40,709 nt of DNA, taken from assembly GCA_017958225.1 (NCBI GenBank), contig JAGDDD010000027.1, positions 1 to 40,709 on the forward strand. Reading direction: 5' to 3'. The stretch's first letter is position 1, and each line of letters begins with the position of its first letter. The position numbers were made by a program, and so were the translations under genes. This DNA is from Alphaproteobacteria bacterium. Its GTDB lineage: Bacteria > Pseudomonadota > Alphaproteobacteria > CAAHEQ01 > UBA3637. The notes under the pieces are model-generated. The model saw only the letters and a program-made list of their open reading frames with translations. It searched no databases and was not told the DNA's origin. This document shows positions 32,619 to 40,709 of this stretch, piece after piece.

Positions 32619-35330
32619 TTACGGAGCGGGATAGGTAAAGTCACCTGTGGATTGACTGCCCTTATAGAACATTGTGCGTGTTACCGCATCAAACATACCC
32701 GGTTGTCCCGACGAATCTAATGCCGGAAGGAAATACCCTTTCAAAGTCGAATCCCACAACATTTTCACCCAATATATCTTAACATTGGCGTATTGCTTAA
32801 CCGTTGCAGCCGCTTTATTTGCAAACAACACGGCCGTATACCTGTTATCTTCAACATAATCTGCTGAGCTTGTCCATACGGTTGCGTAATCCACCAAAAA
32901 GGTTTTCAAAGCCATAATCATCGTATGATCTGCTGTATCCACATTCCAATTGCTTACGCAACTTGTTGTTGAACAGTAATTGGTTTTGCCACCCCAACCT
33001 ATGAAAGGTGTTTTGGAAAAGGAAAACTGCGATCTTGTTGTTCCGACAACATCTCCACCGTCAACACCGAAAACATAGCAACGCCGCTTAGATGTATCTG
33101 TGTTTGCAAATTTGGCTTCAACATGGTTATAATCAGCGGTGGAAAGCCCAGTTTCAATGTACTGACCTTTTTGCGCATCTCCCTTATTATCAGGGTCAGA
33201 ACCAGATGATTGCAAATAAGCCACTGGTGTATAGAACGTGCATAAATGCGTGCTTGTGTTGCAAGACGAATAGACCTGATCGCCACAGCTTTCACCCGGC
33301 AAACACAGCGCACAATCAGCATGAGCCAAGCATGACGGGGGATCACACTGTCCGGCTGTTGCGTCCCAAGTCGAGCCTGACGGGCATGTGCATTCGCGGG
33401 AATTGGCCTGCGATGTCGAGCCATTGGGGCACGCCACACATTCGTTGTCTTTATAATAGGTATTGGCCGGACAAGCCTCGCACGTGCCGGAGCCGGCATT
33501 TAAGACATAACCTTCGGCGCACATTTTGCCACATAGTGCCGAATAAGTATTGTTTCTGGCGCGCAATAAATATCCGCCCGAGCCATCCAGATAATACCCG
33601 TCGTTGCCCGAGTTGGAGCCTGTCCAACCGGCCAATTGATTCGTATAGTTCGCGCAACCTGCTACCCCCACTGATGGCACTGCGCCACACAAAGCGGACG
33701 AGGCAACGATGGCGCCCTGCTCTTCTTGGCCGGCTGTCGCTACAGCACACCAGTTGGCCGCGCTCCACCAATCCATTGTTTGCGCACTTTGAAAGATTCC
33801 GTAATTGGCGGCACCATGATTCCTGTCGCCTAACATGCGACATGTGCCAGTGCCTGCTGACGAGCTGTCTTGCGGTTGATAGCGACAATAAGTCAAGTCC
33901 GGACAGCCTGAGTTCGCTGTGCAACTGATCGGCCCGCACACACCGTTATTACAAACGCCCGGCGTTGTCAAATTGCCTAATTCGCTATCTTTAAAAACAC
34001 ATGAGCCTTCGTTGGCCTTTTGTATAATACCTTCATCGTCCAGGTAATGGCAGTTGTCCAGTTTGCATGTGCCGTTAGAACATTGACCGTGGTTGTGGCA
34101 CGCGGTTCCGTTCTCAACATTGGCCGAGGTGCAAGTCGTCTCATCCGTAATAGTCTTACAAGGATTGTTTGCCGCCGGGCAGATACAGACCTTTAAATCG
34201 CCACACACTTTCGGATTGACACAGGACGCATCCGACGCACATCTCGGCTGACACGTGCCGGAATAGCAATAACCGTTTTCCCCGTCTTGTGTTTCGCATT
34301 GTGTTCCGTCCGGTTTGTCCGAAAACTCACATCTTTGGGAGTTCACTTGTCGGCAAGGCCCTTGATTATCGCAATCGTTGGTCGGGCACAAGGGCAAATG
34401 ATACGCGGTCTTTTTGTCCGTCGCGGTCGAAGTGCCCTGTATGTAAGAGGCTTTGTGACCAATCTCTTCACTTGTCCAGGCTCCGTCGTAATCGGCCGAG
34501 GCTACTCCAGCCGGCAACGCCGCAGATTTGTTGGCCGCTTTGCAAAAGTTCATCGCATCCCACCACGTCATCGTCGTGGTCGCTGACAAATAAACACGCC
34601 CGGCCCTGCCTTGGACATAGACTGTTTCAATGGGTTTACACTCGGGGCGCGCCTTTAAGGACGATTCTTCCTGGCTGCCCGCCCACTGTTGCACCGAGCA
34701 CATATATCCGTCTTGGCACTCACCGCATATTGTCGAAAAAGAATCGACGGACACACATCGTTTATGATACGGATCCCAAACAGTGCCGTCTGCGCAATCT
34801 TCTTCATCATCAGATATCGGGTGGCACTCATCGCCTGTGCAACCTTCCGGAAAATTGACCTGTGCAGCGTCAAAGTAAAAGACCAAATTCACTGTGTCGT
34901 TGTCGCCGCAGTCGTCGGCTTCCGGGCTATTCCCATTTTTCTTCGCGCCATTGACGCTGACAGCGCCTAAAGGCACGATGGAATAGTTTTGACTGAGCAG
35001 GCGGCGGCAGATACCATTGCCAATGCTGGATATACCGATACTAAACTGAACAGAAGAGTCCGGGCTGGTCACACGACGGATGGTATAACTGACCCCGTCA
35101 GATTGCGCCGCAAAGCCGCCCAAAGTCACTGTGTTACCCACCTCTGCTTTGGCAACGGTTGCGGATGTTTGTGCCGCTATGGCTCGCGTTGTAACCCCGT
35201 CATAAATCTTACGTGCCAAGGCTGTATTGACCGCCCAATCAAAGCCGGCCAAAGCGCCTAGCGTGGCTACGCCTATCAAGGCTAGCCCTGCCAAAAAATC
35301 TGTCAAAGTTACGCCACGCTGTGTTTTCAT
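32619..35330 (-). CDS. Prepilin-like Cys-rich protein with two lectin-like modules and a C-terminal jelly-roll domain
   Basis: A 903-residue paralogue of the proteins at 4171 and 36185. The leader is cut after Gly6 (MKTQRG|VTLTDFLAGLALIG); mature +5 is Asp, not the near-universal Glu. A hydrophobic helix follows, then a pilin-head region with ISSIGNGICRRLL, a second Cys (EADDCGDNDTVNLVFYFD) and a strand pattern shared with its paralogues. Two modules with WWDAMNFC (about 256) and WWSAANWC (about 518) resemble C-type-lectin folds. They are separated by EGF-like Cys-rich units. Residues about 700-903 (YIETGLSTADYNHVEAKFA to GQPGMFDAVTRTMFYKGS) look like a concanavalin/LamG-type jelly roll seen in gut bacterial surface proteins. 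Probably a secreted adhesin on a pilin anchor. Roles inferred. Confidence 0.78.
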   Translation of the reverse strand: MKTQRGVTLTDFLAGLALIGVATLGALAGFDWAVNTALARKIYDGVTTRAIAAQTSATVAKAEVGNTVTLGGFAAQSDGVSYTIRRVTSPDSSVQFSIGISSIGNGICRRLLSQNYSIVPLGAVSVNGAKKNGNSPEADDCGDNDTVNLVFYFDAAQVNFPEGCTGDECHPISDDEEDCADGTVWDPYHKRCVSVDSFSTICGECQDGYMCSVQQWAGSQEESSLKARPECKPIETVYVQGRAGRVYLSATTTMTWWDAMNFCKAANKSAALPAGVASADYDGAWTSEEIGHKASYIQGTSTATDKKTAYHLPLCPTNDCDNQGPCRQVNSQRCEFSDKPDGTQCETQDGENGYCYSGTCQPRCASDASCVNPKVCGDLKVCICPAANNPCKTITDETTCTSANVENGTACHNHGQCSNGTCKLDNCHYLDDEGIIQKANEGSCVFKDSELGNLTTPGVCNNGVCGPISCTANSGCPDLTYCRYQPQDSSSAGTGTCRMLGDRNHGAANYGIFQSAQTMDWWSAANWCAVATAGQEEQGAIVASSALCGAVPSVGVAGCANYTNQLAGWTGSNSGNDGYYLDGSGGYLLRARNNTYSALCGKMCAEGYVLNAGSGTCEACPANTYYKDNECVACPNGSTSQANSRECTCPSGSTWDATAGQCDPPSCLAHADCALCLPGESCGDQVYSSCNTSTHLCTFYTPVAYLQSSGSDPDNKGDAQKGQYIETGLSTADYNHVEAKFANTDTSKRRCYVFGVDGGDVVGTTRSQFSFSKTPFIGWGGKTNYCSTTSCVSNWNVDTADHTMIMALKTFLVDYATVWTSSADYVEDNRYTAVLFANKAAATVKQYANVKIYWVKMLWDSTLKGYFLPALDSSGQPGMFDAVTRTMFYKGSQSTGDFTYPAP

Positions 35331-35359
35331 GACATCTCACCCAATTCCTTTGATTTGTA

Positions 35360-35389
35360 ACTATAAACGCAAAGACAAGATGATGTCAA
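35360..35389 (-). promoter_or_regulatory. Promoter of the 903-residue prepilin-like gene
   Basis: On the minus strand: -35 TTGACA (35389-35384), an 18-base spacer and -10 TATAGT (35365-35360). There is no palindrome here like the one in the promoter at 9158. Confidence 0.6.
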
Positions 35390-35410
35390 GAGCCTAAGCG
35401 AAAAAAATCA

Positions 35411-35434
35411 TAAAAAAACCGCCCGGGTGGGCGG
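35411..35434 (-). terminator. Terminator of tRNA-Arg
   Basis: Arms CCGCCC (35419-35424) and GGGCGG (35429-35434) around a 4-base loop are followed on the minus strand by seven U. Confidence 0.75.
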
Positions 35435-35446
35435 CTTTGATAATTC

Positions 35447-35523
35447 TGGCGATCCCGGCAGGATTCGAACCTGCGACCCACAGCTTAGAAGGCTGTTGCT
35501 CTATCCAGCTGAGCTACGGGACC
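35447..35523 (-). tRNA. tRNA-Arg (anticodon TCT)
   Basis: A 77-base cloverleaf. The acceptor arms GGTCCCG and CGGGATC pair with one G-U. The anticodon loop CTTCTAA gives TCT (35489-35487). The T-loop is GGTTCGAATCC, and CCA is encoded. It has its own promoter whose -35 overlaps the rubrerythrin stop. Confidence 0.95.
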
Positions 35524-35535
35524 TTTTATTGCGCT

Positions 35536-35564
35536 ATGTTAGCACGTTTTCTTGCCGAAATCAA
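35536..35564 (-). promoter_or_regulatory. Promoter of tRNA-Arg
   Basis: On the minus strand: -35 TTGATT (35564-35559), a 17-base spacer and -10 TAACAT (35541-35536). The TGA inside the -35 is the stop codon of the rubrerythrin gene. Confidence 0.55.
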
Positions 35565-36103
35565 TAATTCTCTGCGCGAACAAAGAAATAAGATTGAGGA
35601 TGTTTGCACACCGGGCAGACCATCGGGGCATTTTCTCCGACATGTAAGTGGCCACAGTTGCCACATTCCCAAACAACAATTCCTGTCTTTTTAAAGACCT
35701 CTTCTTTGTCGATGTTGGCCAACAGTTTGCGATAGCGTTCTTCATGCGCCTTTTCAATCTGCGCCACCATTTCAAATTGCTTGGCTAATTCGGGGAAGCC
35801 TTCTTCCTGCGCATCTTTAGCAAATTGAGCATACATGTCTGTCCACTCGTAATTTTCGCCTTCGGCAGCGGCTTTCAAGTTAGCAATGGTCGCCGGCACT
35901 TCGCCATTTTCTTGCAGGGCTTTAAACCACAATTTCGCGTGTTCCTTTTCGTTGTTGGCGGTCATTTCAAAGATATCGGCGATTTGATTAAAGCCTTCTT
36001 TGCGTGCCTTACCGGCAAAATATGTATATTTATTGCGCGCTTGCGATTCGCCGGCAAAAGCGGCTTCCAAGTTCTTTTGTGTTTTTGTTCCTGCGTATTT
36101 CAT
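35561..36103 (-). CDS. Rubrerythrin
   Basis: A 180-residue cytosolic peroxidase that protects anaerobes from hydrogen peroxide. I choose the ATG at 36103, with AAAGGA 6 bases upstream; the ATG at 36145 would add a non-conserved tail. The di-iron four-helix domain shows [17 protein letters not shown] (Glu19), NNEKEHA (Glu52, His55), YEWTDMY and IEKAHEERY. The C-terminal rubredoxin-like site has Cys147, Cys150, Cys163 and Cys166 (CGNC, CPVC). All metal ligands are in place. Electrons would come from a rubredoxin or ferredoxin reductase not in view. Confidence 0.95.
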   Translation of the reverse strand: MKYAGTKTQKNLEAAFAGESQARNKYTYFAGKARKEGFNQIADIFEMTANNEKEHAKLWFKALQENGEVPATIANLKAAAEGENYEWTDMYAQFAKDAQEEGFPELAKQFEMVAQIEKAHEERYRKLLANIDKEEVFKKTGIVVWECGNCGHLHVGENAPMVCPVCKHPQSYFFVRAENY

Positions 36104-36149
36104 AGCTTTTCCTTTCAAAATAGTTTGATATGCGTCATAGGCCATAACA

Positions 36150-36174
36150 GAAGCGAGGGTGTGACCCTCGCTTC
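36150..36174. other. Perfect 11-bp hairpin between rubrerythrin and the third prepilin-like gene
   Basis: Arms 36150-36160 and 36164-36174 pair perfectly around three bases. On the minus strand no U tract follows, so it is a weak terminator for the gene ending at 36185, or an mRNA-stabilising 3' hairpin. Confidence 0.5.
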
Positions 36175-36184
36175 ATATTGTGAC

Positions 36185-39100
36185 TTATTCCGGATCATCC
36201 GAAATGGCATCATCATCACAATGGACAGCTGCAATATTGTGATAACACAACGGATACAGCATACCACCATCGACGAAGATCTTCTTTCCACCGGCCTTGA
36301 CGACCCAAGTCCCCGCCACAAATCTATCTTCAATGGCGTTCAACTTACGGATCTTGTATTCGTTTTGAATGACACCGGAACGGACATCATGTGTATCAAT
36401 CATACACTGTCCGCCTTCCGGAGCTGTATTTGACTCCCAAACACGACGCGGCGTATTCGGACCGGACAGGTAGCTGTTAGCATTTTTCAACGCAGAACGA
36501 ATACGACGCGGATGCTTACAACCTTTACGACGACGAATTTCGGTATTGGATGGCATCTTAAAGCTAGAATCAGCCTGTTTCATGACATTACAGATAATCT
36601 GTGTGTCATACCAGTTGGTCGGTGTCGCACCGGCATAGAACTCACCACCGTTCTTTTGGTGTTGACGATGCATTTCAATCATCTTGAAGGTACCTCTAAT
36701 CAGACCTTTACCGTCGTTGCCCGGGGTTGTGCCCACCGCGCAGTATTTAACGGTAATTACCGCATCGCCAGCCTTACCGGACACAGACGGTTCTCCGTCG
36801 CAAACGACATCCAGGAAGGCTTTATCGGTACAACCTTTACCACGAATACCCGCAGGATCACATTGTTTCGTTGTGTCGTTCCAGACATAGCCCTCATCGC
36901 AGACGCAAGTGCCATCAACGAATTGACTATGCAACGGGCAAACACAACCACTCATGCGGGGTTTGAACAACCATTTATCCCAAGGTTCAGGCACCTTCGC
37001 ACCCTTCTTCGCATCGCATTTCAAGCAAGTCGCACCCTGCTCGTCATGCCAACCAAGGCAAACACACATCTTGTCGCCTTCCGGTATCTGATAGCAAGTC
37101 GGATAAGCCGGATCCGTGCAGTCGTCGTCAGTTTCGCAGAACTGATTCGCCTGACATGTATTGGTCTTCGGATCCCAGACTTGCGTTTCGTCGTCGCAGA
37201 TACAGACATCCGCTGATGTCCAATCCGGACGAGACGAGCCCTCACCGCAAGGATTACATTTCGCGCCATCCCAGTAAGTATCTATATCACACTTACAGTT
37301 GTTGCTTTGGTGCCAAATCTTACCCGGATCTGTGCAGGTGCAGCCTGTTAAACGGCTGGTTTTCCAACGCTCTCTGATTTTTTCCCAAACGGAGCCCGCC
37401 GTTTCGTTACAACGGATACAAGAATCCGGACCATGGAAGCCTTTGCAAATGCATTGGCCGGTCGCAGCGCCCTCTTCTTTATAACAATCAGGATACGGTT
37501 CGGCACAATCAGCATCCGAAGAACAGGTTTCACCGCAAGAGTTGGTCTTCGGATTCCAGGTTTGCGATTCGTCATCACAGATACAAACATCCGCTGATGT
37601 CCAATCCGGACGAGATGAACCCGGTCCGCAAGGATTACACTTTGCGCCATCCCAATAAGTATTGACATCGCACTTACAGTTGTTGCTTTGGTGCCAAATC
37701 TTACCTGGGGCTTTACATGTGCAACCCGTCAAGAGTTTTGCCAACCATTTGGCCTTAATCTTTTCCCATGTGGCACCCGCCGATTCGTTACAACGGATGC
37801 AGGAGTTCGGACCATGGAAGCCCTTACAGATACAATAACCTGTCGCTTCATTGGCGTCTTTGTAGCAGTCGGGATATGGTTCATCACAATCAGCATCGGA
37901 TGAACACGGCTTGCCGGCACCTTTACATGTATTGGTTTGCGAATCCCATGTCTGTGATTCGTCGTCGCAGATACAGACATCCGCTGATGTCCAATCCGGA
38001 CGAGATGAGCCTGCACCGCAAGGATTACATTTCGTGCCATCCCAATAAGTGTCGGCTTTACATTTACAATTGTTGCTTTGATGCCAGATCTTATTCGCGT
38101 CTGTGCAGGTGCAACCTGTTAAATGATAGTTTTTCCAACGGGCTTTAATCTTCTCCCATGTAGCGCCCGCCGATTCGTTACAACGGATGCAGGAGTTCGG
38201 GCCATGGAACCCTTTACAAATGCACAAGCCGGTGGCACTGCCGTTTTCTTTATAACAGTCAGGATACGGTTCTGAACAGTCGCTATCTGTCGAGCACGCA
38301 GCCGCACAGGTATTTGTCTTCGGATCCCAGACGGAAGTCGGGTCGTCACAGATACACACCGCACTACCCGCCGGTGAATGTGCGTTGGACGGGCAAGGCA
38401 AACACTGTTCAGGGCCCCCATTACCGCCATTGGAATAGGTATTGGCCGGGCAAGGCAAGCATTTTTCGCCTTCTAAATAATACCCCGGCAAACAAATACA
38501 TTTACCGGCGCCGTCACACTCGCCATTTTCATAGCAACGTGTGCCTTTATCAGCCCAACGAACCTTCAACGGACAACCGCACTTGTCCTTATCCAGCGCA
38601 ACTTCGCATACCTTTAACTTACGGCAACTGGATGTGCTGCAACTGCCGATGATGGTGCCACCACCATCGCCGCCCCCACCTATACCACGACCAGCCAAAC
38701 CGAGTGCCCGATCAAAGTAATACACAACCTTGTTGTCGGCTTCTAAGCACGCTTCAGCCATTTTCTTGTTGTCCATGCTTTCAACGGACACATAACCTTT
38801 CTCGTCGTTCAAGGCGATACCCTTGACCGGTGTTTCTTGATAGTCCATATCCAACAATTTTTGGCAGGCTAATTGGTTAAAATCTGATACCGCGATGCTG
38901 TAACTGTTCGCGTCCGCCTTATAATGATCAAACTTCAGACCGCCCGATGTTTTGGCAAAGCCCATCGGCGGATCGATAATGCCATTGGCCTCTGTTTCAA
39001 AAGTCGCAGAACTGGCAATGGCTGCCGAACGCAACATCACATCCTTAAAGGCGCGTTGCGATTTGGCGCTGGCCATAGCATACCGATATCCGAACAAAGC

Positions 39101-39196
39101 CGTCAATGTCAAGATGGCTACCAGGCCTAAAACAGCCAGCATTTCCAACATTGAACGTCCATTTTGTGTATGATTACATGTGTGCTTATTAAACAT
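36185..39196 (-). CDS. Prepilin-like Cys-rich protein with long tandem repeats
   Basis: A 1003-residue protein with AAGGAG before the ATG. The leader is cut after Gly13 (NG|RSMLEMLAVLGLVAIL), with Glu at mature +5 and a hydrophobic helix. The head region holds SIAVSDFNQLACQKLL and ACLEADNKVVYYFD, matching the paired-Cys layout of its two paralogues. A Gly-rich linker (GRGIGGGGDGGG, about 170) leads to EGF-like units and then four tandem repeats of about 128 residues starting at Cys301, 431, 558 and 687. The first three are nearly identical (DWTSADVCICDDE, KGFHGP-SCIRCN, KIWHQSNNCKC) and the fourth is divergent. The C-terminal part has NWYDTQIICNV and a late GGQCMIDTH, a divergent lectin-like module. 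Probably secreted by a pilus-type machinery and rich in disulfides. Ligand unknown. Confidence 0.8.
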   Translation of the reverse strand: MFNKHTCNHTQNGRSMLEMLAVLGLVAILTLTALFGYRYAMASAKSQRAFKDVMLRSAAIASSATFETEANGIIDPPMGFAKTSGGLKFDHYKADANSYSIAVSDFNQLACQKLLDMDYQETPVKGIALNDEKGYVSVESMDNKKMAEACLEADNKVVYYFDRALGLAGRGIGGGGDGGGTIIGSCSTSSCRKLKVCEVALDKDKCGCPLKVRWADKGTRCYENGECDGAGKCICLPGYYLEGEKCLPCPANTYSNGGNGGPEQCLPCPSNAHSPAGSAVCICDDPTSVWDPKTNTCAAACSTDSDCSEPYPDCYKENGSATGLCICKGFHGPNSCIRCNESAGATWEKIKARWKNYHLTGCTCTDANKIWHQSNNCKCKADTYWDGTKCNPCGAGSSRPDWTSADVCICDDESQTWDSQTNTCKGAGKPCSSDADCDEPYPDCYKDANEATGYCICKGFHGPNSCIRCNESAGATWEKIKAKWLAKLLTGCTCKAPGKIWHQSNNCKCDVNTYWDGAKCNPCGPGSSRPDWTSADVCICDDESQTWNPKTNSCGETCSSDADCAEPYPDCYKEEGAATGQCICKGFHGPDSCIRCNETAGSVWEKIRERWKTSRLTGCTCTDPGKIWHQSNNCKCDIDTYWDGAKCNPCGEGSSRPDWTSADVCICDDETQVWDPKTNTCQANQFCETDDDCTDPAYPTCYQIPEGDKMCVCLGWHDEQGATCLKCDAKKGAKVPEPWDKWLFKPRMSGCVCPLHSQFVDGTCVCDEGYVWNDTTKQCDPAGIRGKGCTDKAFLDVVCDGEPSVSGKAGDAVITVKYCAVGTTPGNDGKGLIRGTFKMIEMHRQHQKNGGEFYAGATPTNWYDTQIICNVMKQADSSFKMPSNTEIRRRKGCKHPRRIRSALKNANSYLSGPNTPRRVWESNTAPEGGQCMIDTHDVRSGVIQNEYKIRKLNAIEDRFVAGTWVVKAGGKKIFVDGGMLYPLCYHNIAAVHCDDDAISDDPE
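37139..38296 (-). repeat. Three near-identical tandem coding repeats (130, 127 and 129 codons)
   Basis: Units begin at 38296, 37906 and 37525 (minus strand). The plus-strand block beginning ccgctgatgtcc recurs at 37981, 37591 and 37210, spacings of 390 and 381 bp. DNA identity is high as well as protein identity, so the duplications are recent or kept alike by gene conversion. Confidence 0.9.
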
Positions 39197-39230
39197 CTCA
39201 ACACTCCTTTTTTAATAACAACTGGCGCCC

Positions 39231-39259
39231 ATTCTACGCCTATTTGTTACAAATGTCAA
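39231..39259 (-). promoter_or_regulatory. Promoter of the third prepilin-like gene
   Basis: On the minus strand: -35 TTGACA (39259-39254), a 17-base spacer and -10 TAGAAT (39236-39231). Confidence 0.65.
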
Positions 39260-39286
39260 TAAAAAAAACGCGCCCTTATTTCAGAT

Positions 39287-39315
39287 AGCAAAAACCCCTC
39301 CGCTGTGGAGGGGTT
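39287..39315 (-). terminator. Terminator of rpmB
   Basis: Arms AACCCCTCC (39293-39301) and GGAGGGGTT (39307-39315) form a 9-bp hairpin that runs into a short U tract on the minus strand, just after the rpmB stop. Confidence 0.75.
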
Positions 39316-39323
39316 ATGAACTC

Positions 39324-39611
39324 TTAGGCTTTGCTTGTCGCTTTGACAAGTTTTTGCTTTATCTTTTTTGCTTCATCTGTCAAACGAGAGTTCGGCGTAT
39401 TCAATAAATAAGCATCTAATCCGCCATTATGCTCAATTGTCCGAAGACCGCGGGCAGACAAACGTAAGTGGAACATCTGTCCCAACTTTTCACTCAACAA
39501 AGAAACCGGTTGCAGATTCGGCACAAAACGGCAACGTTTCCGATTGTTCGCGTGGCTGACCGTATTGCCGGCTAACACGCCTTTTCCTGTAATTGGACAT
39601 CTTTTTGCCAT
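39324..39611 (-). CDS. rpmB: 50S ribosomal protein L28
   Basis: A 95-residue protein of the large ribosomal subunit. MAKRCPITGKGVLAGNTVSH is the standard N-terminus, and NNRKRCRFVPNLQ and RLSARGLRTIEHNGGLDAYL follow. I choose the ATG at 39611, with AAAGG 7 bases upstream; the longer frame from 39680 adds a non-conserved stretch. The promoter (-35 TTGACT 39687-39682, -10 TACAAA 39664-39659, 17-base spacer) and a terminator make it a single-gene unit. Confidence 0.96.
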   Translation of the reverse strand: MAKRCPITGKGVLAGNTVSHANNRKRCRFVPNLQPVSLLSEKLGQMFHLRLSARGLRTIEHNGGLDAYLLNTPNSRLTDEAKKIKQKLVKATSKA

Positions 39612-39658
39612 AGTCAAAACCTTTCTAAAAAAGACCAAAAAAATGAACTTGAGGTGTA

Positions 39659-39687
39659 TTTGTACCCGTTTTTCAAACAAAAGTCAA
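39659..39687 (-). promoter_or_regulatory. Promoter of rpmB
   Basis: On the minus strand: -35 TTGACT (39687-39682), a 17-base spacer and -10 TACAAA (39664-39659). It lies immediately before the 3' end of the upstream gene at 39695. Confidence 0.55.
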
Positions 39688-39694
39688 GTACAAA

Positions 39695-40291
39695 TTATAA
39701 ATATTTTATTGCATAGAACCCGGCGACCAGCAAAATGAGCGCTGCAAGCGTCAGCCAGCCCAGCTTTTTCTCGATAAAATCTTTCATAGGCCGGCCCCAT
39801 TTCCAAATGATAAAGGCCACAATAAAGAATCGTCCGCCACGCGCCAAAACAGACGCTATGGTAAAAGACAACAGATCAAGCCGCGTTACACCGCTGGCAA
39901 TCGTAATCACCTTATAAGGAATCGGCGTCAGCCCCGCGATAAAGACCAACCAAGAGCCATACACATTATATTGTTGGCACAGCGCATCAAATTGTTCTTG
40001 GTAATGATAGAACTCGACGATTTTAACACCGACCGTATTGTATAAGACCGCGCCGATAAAATAACCGAAGAAGCCACCCAAAATGCTGGCGATGGTACAA
40101 TAAAGTGCCAAACGAAAGGCCTTTTGCCTATTTTCCAAAATCATAGGCAACAAAATCACATCCGGCGGAATAGGAAAACAAGAGCTTTCCAGGAACGACA
40201 CGCCGACCAATGCCCAAACGGCTTTTGGGCTGGCCGCTAAGCGACAAGTCCATTGATAAAGAGCATGCAACCAATCATGAATAAAACGCAT
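39695..40291 (-). CDS. YqaA/DedA-type (VTT domain) inner-membrane protein
   Basis: A 198-residue membrane protein. I choose the ATG at 40291, with AGGG 8 bases upstream; the ATG at 40297 is also possible. The segment FLESSCFPIPPDVILLPMIL is the YqaA/SNARE-associated (VTT) signature with a re-entrant Pro-rich loop. FIAGLTPIPYKVITIASGV is the second conserved loop. Three to four hydrophobic helices follow, and the C-terminus is WLTLAALILLVAGFYAIKYL. VTT proteins are implicated in lipid carrier transport and membrane homeostasis. The exact substrate is unknown for this branch. It follows the TPR gene by 10 bases. Confidence 0.85.
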   Translation of the reverse strand: MRFIHDWLHALYQWTCRLAASPKAVWALVGVSFLESSCFPIPPDVILLPMILENRQKAFRLALYCTIASILGGFFGYFIGAVLYNTVGVKIVEFYHYQEQFDALCQQYNVYGSWLVFIAGLTPIPYKVITIASGVTRLDLLSFTIASVLARGGRFFIVAFIIWKWGRPMKDFIEKKLGWLTLAALILLVAGFYAIKYL

Positions 40292-40301
40292 ACACATGAC
40301 C

Positions 40302-40709
40302 CTACACAATTACATCCTTTTTGTCAAAAAGTTTTGCATAGGTCCTTTGTGCTAAGGCGTTGTCGGGAAAATTTTTCCACCATCCCAAAGCATATTGTTG
40401 CGCCTGTTTTTTATCCTGTTGAGCCCAGACCGGCAACAATTTGGCCAATGCCTGATGGGCTTGATCCTCATACAGGTGCTTGGACAGCAACAACACAAAC
40501 AGACCGGCGGCCGTTTCATAATCGCCGACATCCGACACAATAATGGCCATATTGAGCAAGGCCTCGCCATCATTGGGATTTTCGCGAATCAACTGCCGAT
40601 ATAACTCCAACGCCTCGACAGAGACTCCCTTCTTATGCAGTAAAATCGCCAATTTATTCACAGACGGAGCAAATGACGGGTTCAGACGCAGGCTGTCGCG
40701 ATAGGCCTG
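40302..40709 (-). CDS. TPR-repeat protein (partial, runs off the right edge)
   Basis: The frame is open to the window edge; 135 residues and the stop are visible. Repeats such as AYRDSLRLNPSFAPSVNKLA, VEALELYRQLIRENPNDGEA and DYETAAGLFVLLLSKHLYE are tetratricopeptide helices. The true start lies beyond the right edge. A GTG at 40661 is internal. TPR proteins mediate protein contacts, and no partner can be named. It is followed closely by the YqaA-type gene in the same direction. Confidence 0.8.
   Translation of the reverse strand, partial: QAYRDSLRLNPSFAPSVNKLAILLHKKGVSVEALELYRQLIRENPNDGEALLNMAIIVSDVGDYETAAGLFVLLLSKHLYEDQAHQALAKLLPVWAQQDKKQAQQYALGWWKNFPDNALAQRTYAKLFDKKDVIV

Noticed and set aside
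33092-33928. 278-codon plus-strand frame opposite the second prepilin-like gene
   Set aside because: It is a shadow of a Cys-rich gene; its composition (Arg, His, Ser-rich) shows no domain, start signal or homology pattern. The same applies to frames at 6612-7028, 7365-7850 and 36512-37216.
37139-38296. Regular ~390-bp repeats considered as CRISPR or satellite DNA
   Set aside because: Units are long, in frame, and encode conserved Cys modules within one gene; there are no short spaced repeats of CRISPR type.

Overview
The window looks like part of an alphaproteobacterial chromosome from an anaerobic, probably host-associated lineage. The alphaproteobacterial signs are a DUF3126 protein, a CarD regulator, the xseB-ispA and birA-rnj gene pairs, and a C2/LexA-like regulator ending in the WASQ sequence common in that class. 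The anaerobic signs are a full-length pyruvate:ferredoxin oxidoreductase, a 2[4Fe-4S] ferredoxin and a rubrerythrin. A link to uncultured gut Alphaproteobacteria is my inference from this gene mix and cannot be proven here. Genes are tightly packed: several convergent pairs touch or overlap, and no gene-free stretch exceeds 300 bases.

Layout. Positions 1-3274 (minus strand) hold podovirus-type phage genes: scaffold (cut by the window edge), a Bbp19-like protein, portal/connector, a small protein and two accessory proteins. A C2-like regulator (3556-4170, plus) diverges from them and has lost the S24 protease residues. Next come a 1654-residue prepilin-like Cys-rich protein (4171-9135), tRNA-Lys, then sufE, a secreted protein and DUF3126. 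From 11.7 to 16.4 kb lie dusA, xthA, a secreted HExxH protein, ispA, xseB and a glycosyltransferase, followed by nifJ (16.4-19.9 kb) and groESL (20-22 kb). Then come a nucleotidyltransferase, tRNA-Pro, an unknown protein, tRNA-Ser, carD, ferredoxin and a frameshifted htpG. The 27.4-32.1 kb region holds a Sel1-repeat protein and a birA-rnj-nlpD-like operon. The last part holds a small unknown gene, the second prepilin-like giant (32.6-35.3 kb), tRNA-Arg, rubrerythrin, the third prepilin-like giant (36.2-39.2 kb), rpmB, a YqaA-type membrane protein and a TPR protein cut by the right edge.

The most striking content is the family of three large proteins. Each starts with a type IV prepilin leader and helix, continues into a pilin-like head with paired cysteines, and then carries hundreds of residues of Cys-rich EGF-like modules mixed with a recurring C-type-lectin-like module (core W-[WYF]-[DS]-A-x-x-x-C). 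They are unlinked single genes, each with its own strong sigma70-type promoter, spread among housekeeping genes. This suggests a dispersed surface-display family built on pilin anchors. No pilus assembly genes are in the window.
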